64,000 nucleotides of DNA. Source: Sphingomonas faeni. GTDB lineage: Bacteria > Pseudomonadota > Alphaproteobacteria > Sphingomonadales > Sphingomonadaceae. The stretch spans positions 1-64,000 of the forward strand of contig NZ_JALPNF010000002.1 in NCBI RefSeq assembly GCF_023195535.1, in the 5' to 3' direction. A program made the position numbers and the translations under genes. Positions 36,579-44,485 of the stretch are shown one piece after another. The notes beneath the pieces were generated by a model that was not told where the DNA came from, did not search any database, and saw nothing but the letters and a program-made list of their open reading frames with translations. How positions within the stretch are numbered: position 1 is the first letter of the stretch; the number at the start of each line of letters is the position of its first letter.

Positions 36579-37034
36579 TCAGAACGCGCGCGCGAGCATG
36601 CGTTGCATCGACAGCGCAGGACTGCCGGTCTCGACGTCGTCCAAGCCCATGTCCAGCCGCCCGACGCGCCGATGAAGGTCGGTGCTGGCGTCGATCAGGG
36701 TCCGCGCACGAGTCGGCAAGACATCGAGCAAACTCTGGTCGGTGGTCGGGGCATCGCCGAGGCGTCGTGACGGATCGAGCGCATCGCGTGGCAGCAATTC
36801 GCCCGCCTGCACGGCGCGCTGCGTCAATAGCCAGGCGATTACGTGCATCAACCGCGTCGTCACTTTCAGCGATTCACAACTGAAGCTGACGCGGATCAAC
36901 GGATCGAGTGCCTCACGTTCGGCCCGTCCAGCCTCGTCGAAATAGGTCCGTGCTTCGCCGGCGAGCGCCATGGCTTCGCTATACAACGCATCGACCAATC
37001 GACGATGCAAAGGCAATTCGGGCAGACTGCTCAT
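36579..37034 (-). CDS. rcdA: RcdA-like protein (DUF1465)
   Basis: A 151-residue helical protein of the DUF1465 family. In Caulobacter the family member RcdA is an adaptor that brings the master regulator CtrA to the ClpXP protease with CpdR and PopA. Family features here are RRLVDALYSEAMALAGEARTYF, SFSCESLKVTTRLMHVIAWLLTQRA and the downstream TRARTLIDASTDLHRRVGRLD. Whether it controls CtrA turnover in this organism is inferred. Other small regulators (two DUF465 proteins, PilZ, DksA) follow in the next 2 kb. Confidence 0.85.
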   Translation of the reverse strand: MSSLPELPLHRRLVDALYSEAMALAGEARTYFDEAGRAEREALDPLIRVSFSCESLKVTTRLMHVIAWLLTQRAVQAGELLPRDALDPSRRLGDAPTTDQSLLDVLPTRARTLIDASTDLHRRVGRLDMGLDDVETGSPALSMQRMLARAF

Positions 37035-37149
37035 GCGACCGCGTTGCCATAGCGATCCCGTGCCGCCCAGCCCGATGGCACATCCAACGCGGTCTAACGG
37101 GCGATAAGCGTCTCAAAATGAAGCATGTTGCTTCACAAACGATGGCGGC

Positions 37150-37365
37150 TCACGCGATGATGTCCGGAATCAGCATATCCTCGCACGCGGCGATCTCGTC
37201 GCGCAGCCGCAACTTGCGCTTTTTGAGACGCGCAATCTGCAACTGATCCGGGACCGGTAACGACCGTAGCGCACCAATCGCGTCGTCGAGATCGCGATGC
37301 TCGGTTCGCATGCCATCGAGCCGAGTCCGGATCTGAGCCTCGTCCACGCTTTCTCTCAGATACAT
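37150..37365 (-). CDS. DUF465 (YdcH-like) small protein
   Basis: A 71-residue helical-hairpin protein of the YdcH/DUF465 type. RTRLDGMRTEHRDLDDAIGAL and DQLQIARLKKRKLRLRDEIA give the family's two antiparallel helices with a conserved basic LKKRKL stretch. Function is unknown. The ATG of MYLRES was chosen because the longer frame upstream is only Arg-rich. A divergently oriented second DUF465 gene starts 298 bp away. Confidence 0.82.
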   Translation of the reverse strand: MYLRESVDEAQIRTRLDGMRTEHRDLDDAIGALRSLPVPDQLQIARLKKRKLRLRDEIAACEDMLIPDIIA

Positions 37366-37662
37366 GCCGATCCTCCGTCGCCGTGTCCTTAGCAAATGCA
37401 GAGACGCTGGCGAGCGCAAAAGCATCGCGGCATGGCACCTGCTGCCGATCGCAGCCAGCCGCCGGCAAATAGCGACAGCGACAGCGCTGGGAAGACGCGG
37501 TCGCGCTCGAGCGGTTCACGTCTTCCGCCTTGAGGGTGGCGGGATCAACGGGTCGTCTTGGCAAATCGTTCGCCTAAACGATTTGATCCATTTCCGATGA
37601 AGACATTTTCGTGACGGAGTGGTTTACTCACTCCCCAACCCGAATGCAGGAGGTACTTCATC

Positions 37663-37818
37663 GTGCAGACGACGCATCAGACAGCCCTGGAAACCAAGCA
37701 CGCGGTGCTCGATCAGCGGATCGCGGTCGAAGCCCATCGTCCTTTGCCGGACGCAGCGGTTCTGGCGAGCCTCAAGAAGCAGAAACTGCGCCTGAAGGAA
37801 GAGATCGTCAGCCTTTGA
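37663..37818 (+). CDS. DUF465 (YdcH-like) small protein, GTG start
   Basis: A 51-residue protein read from a GTG at 37663. It begins MQTTHQTALETKHAVLDQRI and ends KKQKLRLKEEIVSL, which is the DUF465 two-helix pattern with the basic KKQKLRLK motif. A perfect AGGAGGT at 37648-37654 sits eight bases before the GTG, which decides this frame over the overlapping frame that starts at an upstream ATG and gives Arg/Ser-rich nonsense. It is below common length cut-offs and easily missed. It is divergent from the DUF465 gene at 37150-37365. Confidence 0.82.
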   Translation: MQTTHQTALETKHAVLDQRIAVEAHRPLPDAAVLASLKKQKLRLKEEIVSL

Positions 37819-37893
37819 CGATATAGACGCCGGCGATCACTCCCCGCTATCGTTGGGGGGTGATCGGGTCACAGGGTTATCGATGATAGACGC

Positions 37894-37944
37894 CCGGAGA
37901 TCATCGATAGCCGGAGATCATCGATAGCCGGCCATCATCGATAG
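37894..37944. repeat. 17-bp tandem repeat, three units, with an inverted partial copy
   Basis: Unit CCGGAGATCATCGATAG occurs at 37894-37910 and 37911-37927 exactly and at 37928-37944 with two changes (CCGGCCATC...). Just upstream, 37879-37889 reads TATCGATGATA, an inverted copy of the unit's core. It lies between a DUF465 gene and the end of the PilZ gene. Confidence 0.85.
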
Positions 37945-37950
37945 ACGGCG

Positions 37951-38334
37951 TCAGGCCGCCTCGGACTTGGTCGATCGCGTGCTCGGTTTGCGCACCTTTT
38001 TCGGGTCGATCGGCGTTTCCAGCGCTATCCCCATCCGCCCCGCGGCGCACCACGCGACTCGCCCGACGATTTCGCCGATCCCGCGCAGGTTCAACCAGAC
38101 ACGGGTTCCCACCTCCGCAGGCCTGTCCAGTTCGATCATCAGACCGCCCTCGGACAGGTTGCGCACGCGTACTTCATGCACGTTGCGCTCGACGCCCAAT
38201 TGGCATTGCGCCATCAGCAACAGGCTGTCGCGGGTCTTCGCACGCTTGCCCGTACCCGAGGCAATCTCGCCGGCCTGGCTGATCTCCGCGGACGAGTCCT
38301 CGGCGGTCGCGCGATCGAAGTTGTCCATCATCAT
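37951..38334 (-). CDS. PilZ-domain protein
   Basis: A 127-residue single PilZ domain with an acidic N-terminal arm. The c-di-GMP-binding signatures are present: RAKTR (R-x3-R) near residue 30 and RNLSEGG (N-x-S-x2-G) near residue 60, followed by the beta-barrel GTRVWLNLRGIGEIVGRVAW and a basic C-terminal tail (KKVRKPSTRSTKSEAA). It probably acts as a small c-di-GMP receptor for motility, pili or polysaccharide. Three ATG codons in a row at the start; the first was taken. Confidence 0.9.
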   Translation of the reverse strand: MMMDNFDRATAEDSSAEISQAGEIASGTGKRAKTRDSLLLMAQCQLGVERNVHEVRVRNLSEGGLMIELDRPAEVGTRVWLNLRGIGEIVGRVAWCAAGRMGIALETPIDPKKVRKPSTRSTKSEAA

Positions 38335-38490
38335 CCAGCAGAATCCAGAGCCATGAAATTCGGGCTACAACGACGTATAGTCCGACCATGCCCCGAATAC
38401 CTTAACGCCCGCATAAGTTAACACCCAAATCACCCGACTAGGGCGTGATCCGGCACTGACCCCACGGTGGCGGGCGCCTTGAGCAAGTGA

Positions 38491-38955
38491 TCAATCCTCG
38501 CGCGAGACCTTCTCGTTACGCTCATGACGCTCCTGCGCCTCCACGGTCATCGTCGCGATCGGACGCGCCTCGAGCCGAGCCAGGCTGATCGGTTCGCCCG
38601 TGACTTCGCAATACCCGTATTCGCCCTCGTCGATCCGGCGGATCGCAGCCTCGATCTTCGACACCAGCTTGCGCTGGCGATCACGCGTTCGCAGCTCGAT
38701 CGACCAGTCCGTCTCGCTCGACGCACGATCGGTAAGATCGGCCTCGCGGAGTGAATCTACCTGCAACTGCGACAAAGTCTCCTGCGACTCCCGGAGGATC
38801 GCCTCTTTCCAAGCCTGCAGCTTACGGCGGAAATAAGCCTGTTGCCCAAGGCTCATGAACGGCTCGTCCGCTTCGGGCCGATACCCCTCGTCGCCGCTGT
38901 CATTGGCGGCGTCTCGACTGGAATTCTCGTTCGTACGATTCATAACGGTCGCCAT
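38491..38955 (-). CDS. dksA: DksA-family RNA polymerase-binding regulator, cysteine-poor
   Basis: A 154-residue DksA homologue that works with ppGpp at the RNA polymerase secondary channel. The coiled-coil tip Asp pair is Asp73 and Asp76 (ADLTDRAS), followed by ELRTRDRQRKLVSKIE. The C-terminal globule keeps only one of the four zinc-finger cysteines: Cys116 with Thr119 (YCEVTG), and Thr137 with Ala140 in the place of the second pair. Such non-zinc DksA forms are known in alphaproteobacteria. ATG at 38955 follows AGGGAGAG; an ATG four codons on is an alternative. Confidence 0.93.
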   Translation of the reverse strand: MATVMNRTNENSSRDAANDSGDEGYRPEADEPFMSLGQQAYFRRKLQAWKEAILRESQETLSQLQVDSLREADLTDRASSETDWSIELRTRDRQRKLVSKIEAAIRRIDEGEYGYCEVTGEPISLARLEARPIATMTVEAQERHERNEKVSRED

Positions 38956-39374
38956 ACCACTCTCCCTCTCGCCCTGTCGGATCAACCGCGCTGATCTCCG
39001 AGAGGCGCCCCCAAATGGTAAAGGCGCCTATAGTCGCGCACGCAGGCGACCACAAGCGATGCGACTTGCGCAGATTTGTCGAAATCCGACATTTTATAAC
39101 GTGGCGACTATGATCCGTTTCGCCGCGTCGTATACGATCCGGCGATCGACGATCGCGCCGGCCCGAACGAATACAGGTCTCGACGTGTCCCAACCCGGCA
39201 CGTTAAGCCTGTGCATCTGCAAAGACCCGAACGAACGGTCCTTTTAACTGCACCCGGATTGCTTAATGCTATTGCGCTTAACGGTTTCTTTTGCAGTTAG
39301 TCGGATAGCAGTCACGGAAACCTGCGCACGGGGAACCGGCAACACGAGGGTGCCGGCAACGAAAGAGTGACGAT
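38956..39374. other. 419 bp intergenic region between dksA and a Ser/Gly-rich protein gene
   Basis: This divergent region is AT-richer than its surroundings, with an ATTTTATAAC stretch near 39090 that could serve as a -10 region and several TTAA clusters near 39230-39290. A 45-codon frame at 39109-39246 was considered and not called. No clear terminator or known motif was seen. Confidence 0.5.
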
Positions 39375-40331
39375 ATGTCGGTTAGGATGGCTTTGGCCAA
39401 ATTGTGCGCCTGCGCATGTGGTGGTGCCCTGATCGGCGGCGGCGCCGTGCATGTCGCGGAAAGCTCCAATCGAACCGCCAACACCAAGCGGGTGCTCGTC
39501 AAGCGAGTCGCGCGACCACAGGTCGCCGCCGTGCATCGCCCGCGCGCGCGGCGCGTTGTCACGACGACGCGAACGACCTGTGCACCGACAGTCGTGACGG
39601 TCGCCAACGCAGCGCCGGTGCCGATTCCCGCCCCGGTCGGTGACGGATACGTCGGCGGTGGTGGTGGCGCCGTTCCGGTCGTGGTCGGCGGAAGCGGCGG
39701 CTTTTTCGGTGGCGGTCTGGGCGGCGGATTCGGGGGTGGCTTCGGCGGCGGGCTCGGCGGAAGCGGCGGTTCGAGCGGCAGCATCGTCATCTCGTCGACG
39801 TCGAGCGGTGGGTCGACGTCGACCGGCGGCTCGTCGAGCAGCACCGGCGGCGCCAACGTGTCCAGCACCTCCTCCACCGGCGGCTCGAGCGGCAACGTGT
39901 CCTCAGCCTCGGGCGGATCGAGTGGGGACGTATCGTCATCCTCCAGCGGCAACGTGTCGACCTCGGCGAGCAGCGCTTCGTCGGCCTCGTCCGCATCCTC
40001 GGCCAGCAGCGCCAGTTCGTCCGGCTATGGCTCGAGCAGCAAGGGCTGGGGATCGAGCCACGGGTGGAACTCGACCGGTGGCTGGAGTTCCAACGGATCG
40101 TCGGCCAGCTCGGCCTCGTCCGCCAGTTCGGCATCGTCGTCCAGCAGCGCATCGTCGGCATCGAGCGCCAGCAGCGCGAGTTCGAGCGGCAGCACCGGAT
40201 CGAGCGGCGGACCGCCGGCGCCGGTACCTGCGCCGCCGATGGTGCTGTTGTTCGGCGCTGCGGCGGCTGCATTGGTCGCCCGCAAGCGATTTGCCAAGAC
40301 CGCATCCAAGCCTTCGGCAGTCAGCGCATAA
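39375..40331 (+). CDS. Ser/Gly/Ala-rich exported protein with PEP-CTERM-like C-terminus
   Basis: A 318-residue low-complexity protein I cannot assign to a named family. The N-terminus (MALAKLCACACGGALIGGGA) is a hydrophobic, possibly exported segment, followed by an Arg/Val-rich stretch, a Gly-rich block (GGFFGGGLGGGFGGGFGGG), and about 150 residues built of repeated SSAS/SSG units. The end is PPAPVPAPPMVLLFGAAAAA then LVARKRF: a Pro-rich motif, one transmembrane helix and basic residues. This tripartite tail resembles the PEP-CTERM sorting signal with P-A-P-P in place of P-E-P. A surface or matrix protein, perhaps O-glycosylated on Ser, is the inference. A strong terminator follows. Confidence 0.72.
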   Translation: MSVRMALAKLCACACGGALIGGGAVHVAESSNRTANTKRVLVKRVARPQVAAVHRPRARRVVTTTRTTCAPTVVTVANAAPVPIPAPVGDGYVGGGGGAVPVVVGGSGGFFGGGLGGGFGGGFGGGLGGSGGSSGSIVISSTSSGGSTSTGGSSSSTGGANVSSTSSTGGSSGNVSSASGGSSGDVSSSSSGNVSTSASSASSASSASSASSASSSGYGSSSKGWGSSHGWNSTGGWSSNGSSASSASSASSASSSSSASSASSASSASSSGSTGSSGGPPAPVPAPPMVLLFGAAAAALVARKRFAKTASKPSAVSA

Positions 40332-40350
40332 CCCGTTTGCAGACTGCATG

Positions 40351-40389
40351 AAAAAGGCCCCGCCGGATGATCCGACGGGGCCTTTTTTT
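40351..40389 (+). terminator. bidirectional intrinsic terminator
   Basis: AAAAAGGCCCCG and CGGGGCCTTTTTTT flank a GC-rich inner stem (CCGGAT/ATCCG). The T run is on the + strand and the A run supplies the same on the - strand. It separates the convergent Ser/Gly-rich gene and the host-attachment gene. Confidence 0.92.
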
Positions 40390-40402
40390 GTCTGGCGTTG
40401 GA

Positions 40403-40843
40403 TCAGGCGTTCTTGAGCGCCTTCTCGATATCCGCGATCGGATGCCCCGTCAGGTCCTTGTCGAGCTCCCCCTTCAACCGGCTGCTGACCTCCTTGTGGT
40501 AATGCTTGCGCATCTCCCCAAGCGTTTTCGGCGGCGCGACGATGATCAACGACTCGTAATCGTTCTTCAGTGCGCGCACCTTGAGGAAATCCGCGGCTTC
40601 GGCGGCGAAGCGATCCTCTTCAAGCTGATGGAAGTCGGTCGGCTCGACCGAGCTCTGCACGCCGCCACGGGGCGACGACGCGCGCCCGGCGGCATCCGTC
40701 GCCTGGTCGCGCGTCGCAGGATTGATCTGCTCCTGCGCCTTCTCGACGACCAGATTGGGGGCAACATTGTCGCCCTCGTTGCGCAGGAACAGCATTTTCC
40801 GGCCGTCTGCCACCAGGACGACGGACTTGTGGGGAAGCTGCAT
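40403..40843 (-). CDS. host attachment family protein
   Basis: A 146-residue protein of the host attachment protein family (named for an Agrobacterium plant-attachment locus). VVLVADGRKMLFLRNEGD at the start, RDQATDAAGR, FAAEAADFLKV and the late LIIVAPPKTLGEMRKHYHKEV are typical; the core resembles an eRF1/Pelota-like RNase H fold and is thought to have lost release-factor function. It is common in environmental alphaproteobacteria and its true role is unclear. The ATG at 40843 starts the conserved domain; the longer frame upstream is basic and non-coding. Confidence 0.87.
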   Translation of the reverse strand: MQLPHKSVVLVADGRKMLFLRNEGDNVAPNLVVEKAQEQINPATRDQATDAAGRASSPRGGVQSSVEPTDFHQLEEDRFAAEAADFLKVRALKNDYESLIIVAPPKTLGEMRKHYHKEVSSRLKGELDKDLTGHPIADIEKALKNA

Positions 40844-40942
40844 GCGGTATCTCCTTTTCGCTATGCGTGTGGCAGAAGAACGCGCCGCGAACGCGAGAGG
40901 TTGCGGACGCCTTTTGATCCTTCTACCCCGCCGGGCTCTTCT

Positions 40943-41073
40943 GGTCCTCCCCCGCAAGGGGGAGGTGGCTGGCCCTTGCCAGACGGAGGGTGAGGCAGGC
41001 GCTCACCTAGGCTCCGTGTCCGCCCCCTCCGTCAGCTCAAGAGAGCTGCCACCTCCCCCTGGCGGGGGAGGAT
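40943..41073. repeat. long inverted repeat element, family A, copy 4
   Basis: It starts GGTCCTCCCCCGCAAGGGGG and ends CCCTGGCGGGGGAGGAT. It is about five bases longer than the other copies, with CAGCTCAAGAGAGCTG in the right half in place of the CACCTTCGGTG-type inner hairpin. It lies between divergent host-attachment and serS genes. Confidence 0.85.
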
Positions 41074-41127
41074 CGTGAGGGTGACACTGCCTTGCGCGCA
41101 CGCACCCGTCTCGGCATAGCCTCGGCC

Positions 41128-42405
41128 ATGCACGACATCCGCCTGATCCGAGACGATCCCGCCGCCTTCGACGCCGCCCTCGCCAAGCGGGGCGTAGCGC
41201 CGCACGCCGCCTCGCTGGTGTCGCTCGACGAGCAGCGCCGCGCGACCATCGCGGAGTCGCAAAGCGCGCAGACGCGGCGCAACGAATTGTCGAAGGCGAT
41301 CGGCCAGGCCAAGGCGCAGAAGGACGAGGCCAAGGCGTCGGGGCTGATGGCCGAAGTCGCGCGCCTGAAGGAGGCGCTTCCCGAACTCGAAGCGACCGTC
41401 ACGCGGCTCGATGGCGAGCTGGAATCCGCGATCGCGGCGATTCCCAACCTTCCAGCGACAGACGTGCCTCAGGGCGGCGGCGAGGACGACAACGCGCTCG
41501 TCCACACCCGCGGTACGCCGACGAGCTTTGCCTTCGCGGCGCGTGAGCACGACGCGATCGGCCCTGCGCTCGGTCTAGATTTCGAAACCGGCGCGGCGAT
41601 GTCCGGCGCGCGGTTCACGCTGGTTCGCGGGCCTGCCGCCAAGCTGCAACGCGCACTCGGCCAGTTCATGCTCGATCACGTCGCGGAGGCCGGCTTCGAG
41701 CAGGTATCGCCACCGCTGCTGGTCCGCGACGAGGCGGTATTCGGCACCGGCCAGCTGCCGAAATTCTCGGAGGATCTGTTCCGTACCACCGATGGTCGCT
41801 GGCTGATCCCGACTGCCGAGGTGAGCCTCACCAACATCGTCCGCGAGCAGATCCTGTCCGAGGCCGAACTGCCGTTGCGCTTCACCGCGCTGACGCCGTG
41901 CTTCCGCTCCGAGGCGGGCGCGGCGGGACGCGATACGCGCGGCTACATTCGCCAGCATCAGTTCGACAAGGTCGAGATGGTCTCGATCGTCACCCCCGAC
42001 ATGTCCGAGGCCGAGCACGAACGGATGACGGCGTGCGCCGAGGGCGTGCTCGATGCGTTGCAGCTACCGTTCAGGCGAATGCTCCTATGCACCGGGGATA
42101 TGGGCTTCACCGCGGCACGCACCTACGATCTCGAAGTCTGGCTGCCGGGCCAGGCGCGTTATCGTGAGATCAGCAGCGTCTCGACCTGCACCGACTTCCA
42201 GGCGCGCCGGATGAACGCGCGCTATCGGCCCGAGGGCGAGAAGGGAACGCGGTTCGTCCACACGCTCAACGGCTCGGCGCTCGCGGTCGGCCGGACGCTC
42301 GTCGCGGTGCTGGAGAACTATCAGCAGGAAGACGGCTCGGTCGCGGTGCCAGCGGTGCTCCAGCCGTATCTCGGCGGGCTGACCGTGTTGGAGCCAAAGC
42401 GCTGA
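41128..42405 (+). CDS. serS: seryl-tRNA synthetase
   Basis: A 425-residue class II synthetase that charges tRNA-Ser. An N-terminal long coiled coil (residues about 30-100, e.g. [20 protein letters not shown]) grips the tRNA; the catalytic domain has motif 2 [20 protein letters not shown] and motif 3 [20 protein letters not shown]. The ATG of [10 protein letters not shown] matches the family's start; the extra 12 codons upstream are next to the repeat and not supported. It ends TGATG, coupled to surE. Confidence 0.97.
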   Translation: MHDIRLIRDDPAAFDAALAKRGVAPHAASLVSLDEQRRATIAESQSAQTRRNELSKAIGQAKAQKDEAKASGLMAEVARLKEALPELEATVTRLDGELESAIAAIPNLPATDVPQGGGEDDNALVHTRGTPTSFAFAAREHDAIGPALGLDFETGAAMSGARFTLVRGPAAKLQRALGQFMLDHVAEAGFEQVSPPLLVRDEAVFGTGQLPKFSEDLFRTTDGRWLIPTAEVSLTNIVREQILSEAELPLRFTALTPCFRSEAGAAGRDTRGYIRQHQFDKVEMVSIVTPDMSEAEHERMTACAEGVLDALQLPFRRMLLCTGDMGFTAARTYDLEVWLPGQARYREISSVSTCTDFQARRMNARYRPEGEKGTRFVHTLNGSALAVGRTLVAVLENYQQEDGSVAVPAVLQPYLGGLTVLEPKR

Positions 42406-43169
42406 TGCGTATCCTGCTGACCAACGACGACGGTTATCATGCGCCCGGCCTGAAGGTGCTGGAGACGATCGCGCGGACGCTGTCCGACGATATCTGGGTA
42501 GTCGCGCCTGCGGAAGAACAGTCGGGCGCGGGGCACTCGCTGACCCTGTCGCGGCCGATCCGCGTAAGGAAGCATGGCGAGAAACGCTATGCGGTGGCGG
42601 GCACCCCGACCGACGCCGTCATGATGGCGCTTGCCAAGATCATGAAGGATTGCCCGCCCGACCTGATCCTGTCGGGCGTCAACCGCGGCGCCAACCTCGC
42701 CGAGGACGTGACCTATTCGGGCACGGTATCGGCGGCGATGGAGGGCGCGCTGGGCGGTATTCGGTCGATCGCGCTGAGCCAGATCTACAGCCGCGAGGGC
42801 ATGGGCGACAGCGTGCCGTTCGAGGCTGCGGCGGCGTGGGGCGAGCGCGTGCTGCGGCCGCTGGTCGACGCACCGCTGGCACCCCGAACGCTGGTCAACG
42901 TCAACTTCCCCGCCGGTCCCGCCGACGCGGTGAAGGGCGTCCGCGTCGTCAGCCAGGGCCTGCGCGATTACGGGCGATTGCAGATCGTCAGCAACACCGA
43001 CCCGCGCGGCTATGAATATCACTGGTTCGCGCTTGGCCGGACCGTCGAGACACCCGCAAACGCGACCGATCTCGAGGCGACCGCGGACGGATTCGTGTCG
43101 GTGACGCCGCTTCATCTCGACCTGACACATACCGAATCGCTGGACATGCTCGCCCGGGCCTATCGGTGA
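42405..43169 (+). CDS. surE: 5'/3'-nucleotidase SurE
   Basis: A 254-residue metal-dependent phosphatase acting on nucleoside monophosphates. ILLTNDDGYHAPG supplies the Asp-Asp metal ligands, EQSGAGHSLTL the Ser loop and LSGVNRGANLAEDVTYSGTVSAAMEG the Asn ligand and active-site loop. It overlaps both serS and the lipoprotein gene by one base (TGATG). The order serS-surE-peptidase M23 is common in alphaproteobacteria. Confidence 0.97.
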   Translation: MRILLTNDDGYHAPGLKVLETIARTLSDDIWVVAPAEEQSGAGHSLTLSRPIRVRKHGEKRYAVAGTPTDAVMMALAKIMKDCPPDLILSGVNRGANLAEDVTYSGTVSAAMEGALGGIRSIALSQIYSREGMGDSVPFEAAAAWGERVLRPLVDAPLAPRTLVNVNFPAGPADAVKGVRVVSQGLRDYGRLQIVSNTDPRGYEYHWFALGRTVETPANATDLEATADGFVSVTPLHLDLTHTESLDMLARAYR

Positions 43170-44323
43170 TGGGGCGTGTGCGGGTCCTGGCGGCGGTAGC
43201 GGTGCTGCCGTTGCTCGGGCTTGCCGCGTGCATTCCGCAGGTCGAACGCCCCGCCGGCTACGGACAGCCTGCTCCGGAGAGTCGTCCTCAGCGCCCGTAC
43301 CGAAACCCGCCTGCCCAGCGCGATACTCAGCCGCTGCGACGGGATGAGCCGATACCGCAGGACAGGTCCTATGATCGCCCCGCCCGCGATACCGGCGAAG
43401 TGACCACCCTGCCCGCGCCGCGTCCCGCATGGGAGGCACGCCAGGTCCGCGCGGATGCCAAGACGATCCCCGATGCGACCTATGTCGTCCAGTCCGGCGA
43501 TACGCTGAGCCGGGTCGCCGATCGCAGCGGCGCGAGCCTCGAAGCCATCGCGCGCGCCAACGATCTCGAATCACCCTACACGATCGAGACCGGCGAGCGG
43601 CTGCGGATCCCGAGCGGTCGCTATCACCAGGTCCGGCGCGGCGAGACCGGCATCGCGATCGCCCGCGCCTACGGCGTCGAATGGTCGCGGATCGTCACGG
43701 CGAACGCGTTGGTCGAGCCCTATGTGCTGCGCGCCGACCAGCGTGTCCTGATCCCCGATGCGCCCGGCGGCGGCAGGCCCAGCGCCTCGGAGCGCGCGCA
43801 AGCCTTCACGCTCGACATCGACGACATCCTCACCGGCGGCGAGCCCGCACTGGCGAGCAACCAGGCGCCGGCCAAGCCGATCGCGACGCCGCGCCGCGTG
43901 CTGCCGTCGAACGCCGTCGTCACCGGGCCGGCACGGTTGGCGAGTGGCGGGTTTCTATGGCCGGTCGACGGCAAGGTCGTGAAGCGGTTCGGCCCCGGCG
44001 CGAGCGGCGAACGCAACGACGGCATCAAGATCGCGGTGGCGATGTCGTCGCCGATCCACGCCGCGGCGGACGGCGTCGTCGCCTATGTCGGCGACGGCAT
44101 CGCCGCGCTCGGCGGACTGGTGATCATCAAGCACGGCGGCGGCTGGACCAGCGTCTACGGCCACGCGTCGAAACTGCTCGTCCAGCGCGGCCAGAGCGTG
44201 AAGCGCGGCCAGACGGTCGCGTTGTCGGGCGACACCGGGTTCGCGGATCGCCCGGAACTGCACTTCGAACTGCGCAAGGGACGCACCCCCGTCGACCCGA
44301 CGTCGCAACTGCCACGAAGCTGA
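43169..44323 (+). CDS. nlpD: NlpD-like LysM/M23 lipoprotein with degenerate peptidase domain
   Basis: A 384-residue envelope protein. The signal ends in lipobox LAAC (Cys21). Two LysM domains follow (residues about 104-148 and 152-196, TYVVQSGDTLSRVADRSG and YHQVRRGETGIAIARAYG), then an M23 fold (about 261-375). Of the usual zinc ligands, the first His is Asn283, the Asp is Lys287 and the first His of the HxH pair is Glu363, so it should be an amidase activator like NlpD/EnvC, not a peptidase. It would bind septal peptidoglycan from the outer membrane. A GTG three bases earlier is an alternative start. Confidence 0.93.
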   Translation: MGRVRVLAAVAVLPLLGLAACIPQVERPAGYGQPAPESRPQRPYRNPPAQRDTQPLRRDEPIPQDRSYDRPARDTGEVTTLPAPRPAWEARQVRADAKTIPDATYVVQSGDTLSRVADRSGASLEAIARANDLESPYTIETGERLRIPSGRYHQVRRGETGIAIARAYGVEWSRIVTANALVEPYVLRADQRVLIPDAPGGGRPSASERAQAFTLDIDDILTGGEPALASNQAPAKPIATPRRVLPSNAVVTGPARLASGGFLWPVDGKVVKRFGPGASGERNDGIKIAVAMSSPIHAAADGVVAYVGDGIAALGGLVIIKHGGGWTSVYGHASKLLVQRGQSVKRGQTVALSGDTGFADRPELHFELRKGRTPVDPTSQLPRS

Positions 44324-44354
44324 TTCCCCCCAGCACCGTACCCAAGCCCCTCAT

Positions 44355-44438
44355 CGTCATCCCAGCGAAAGCTGGGATATCCCCGTTCGAGCCCCGGCAC
44401 TCGCCCCACAAAGATCCCAGCTTTCGCTGGGATGACGG
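44355..44438. repeat. REP-like inverted element, family C, copy 1
   Basis: The left arm CGTCATCCCAGCGAAAGCTG and right arm CCCAGCTTTCGCTGGGATGA followed by CGG are inverted copies. Each arm folds into a CCCAGC-GAAA-GCTGGG hairpin. The second copy is at 63389-63474. Confidence 0.88.
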
Positions 44439-44485
44439 TTGTGGCCGGGATGACGGCCGTCGGACCGCATGCTAGTCGCGCTCGC

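Noticed and set aside
37894..37944. Short CRISPR-like repeat array
   Set aside because: Units are contiguous with no spacers, only three copies, and no cas genes are present.
39109..39246. 45-codon frame upstream of the Ser/Gly-rich gene
   Set aside because: No ribosome site, no recognisable family, and Arg/Thr-rich content; treated as intergenic.
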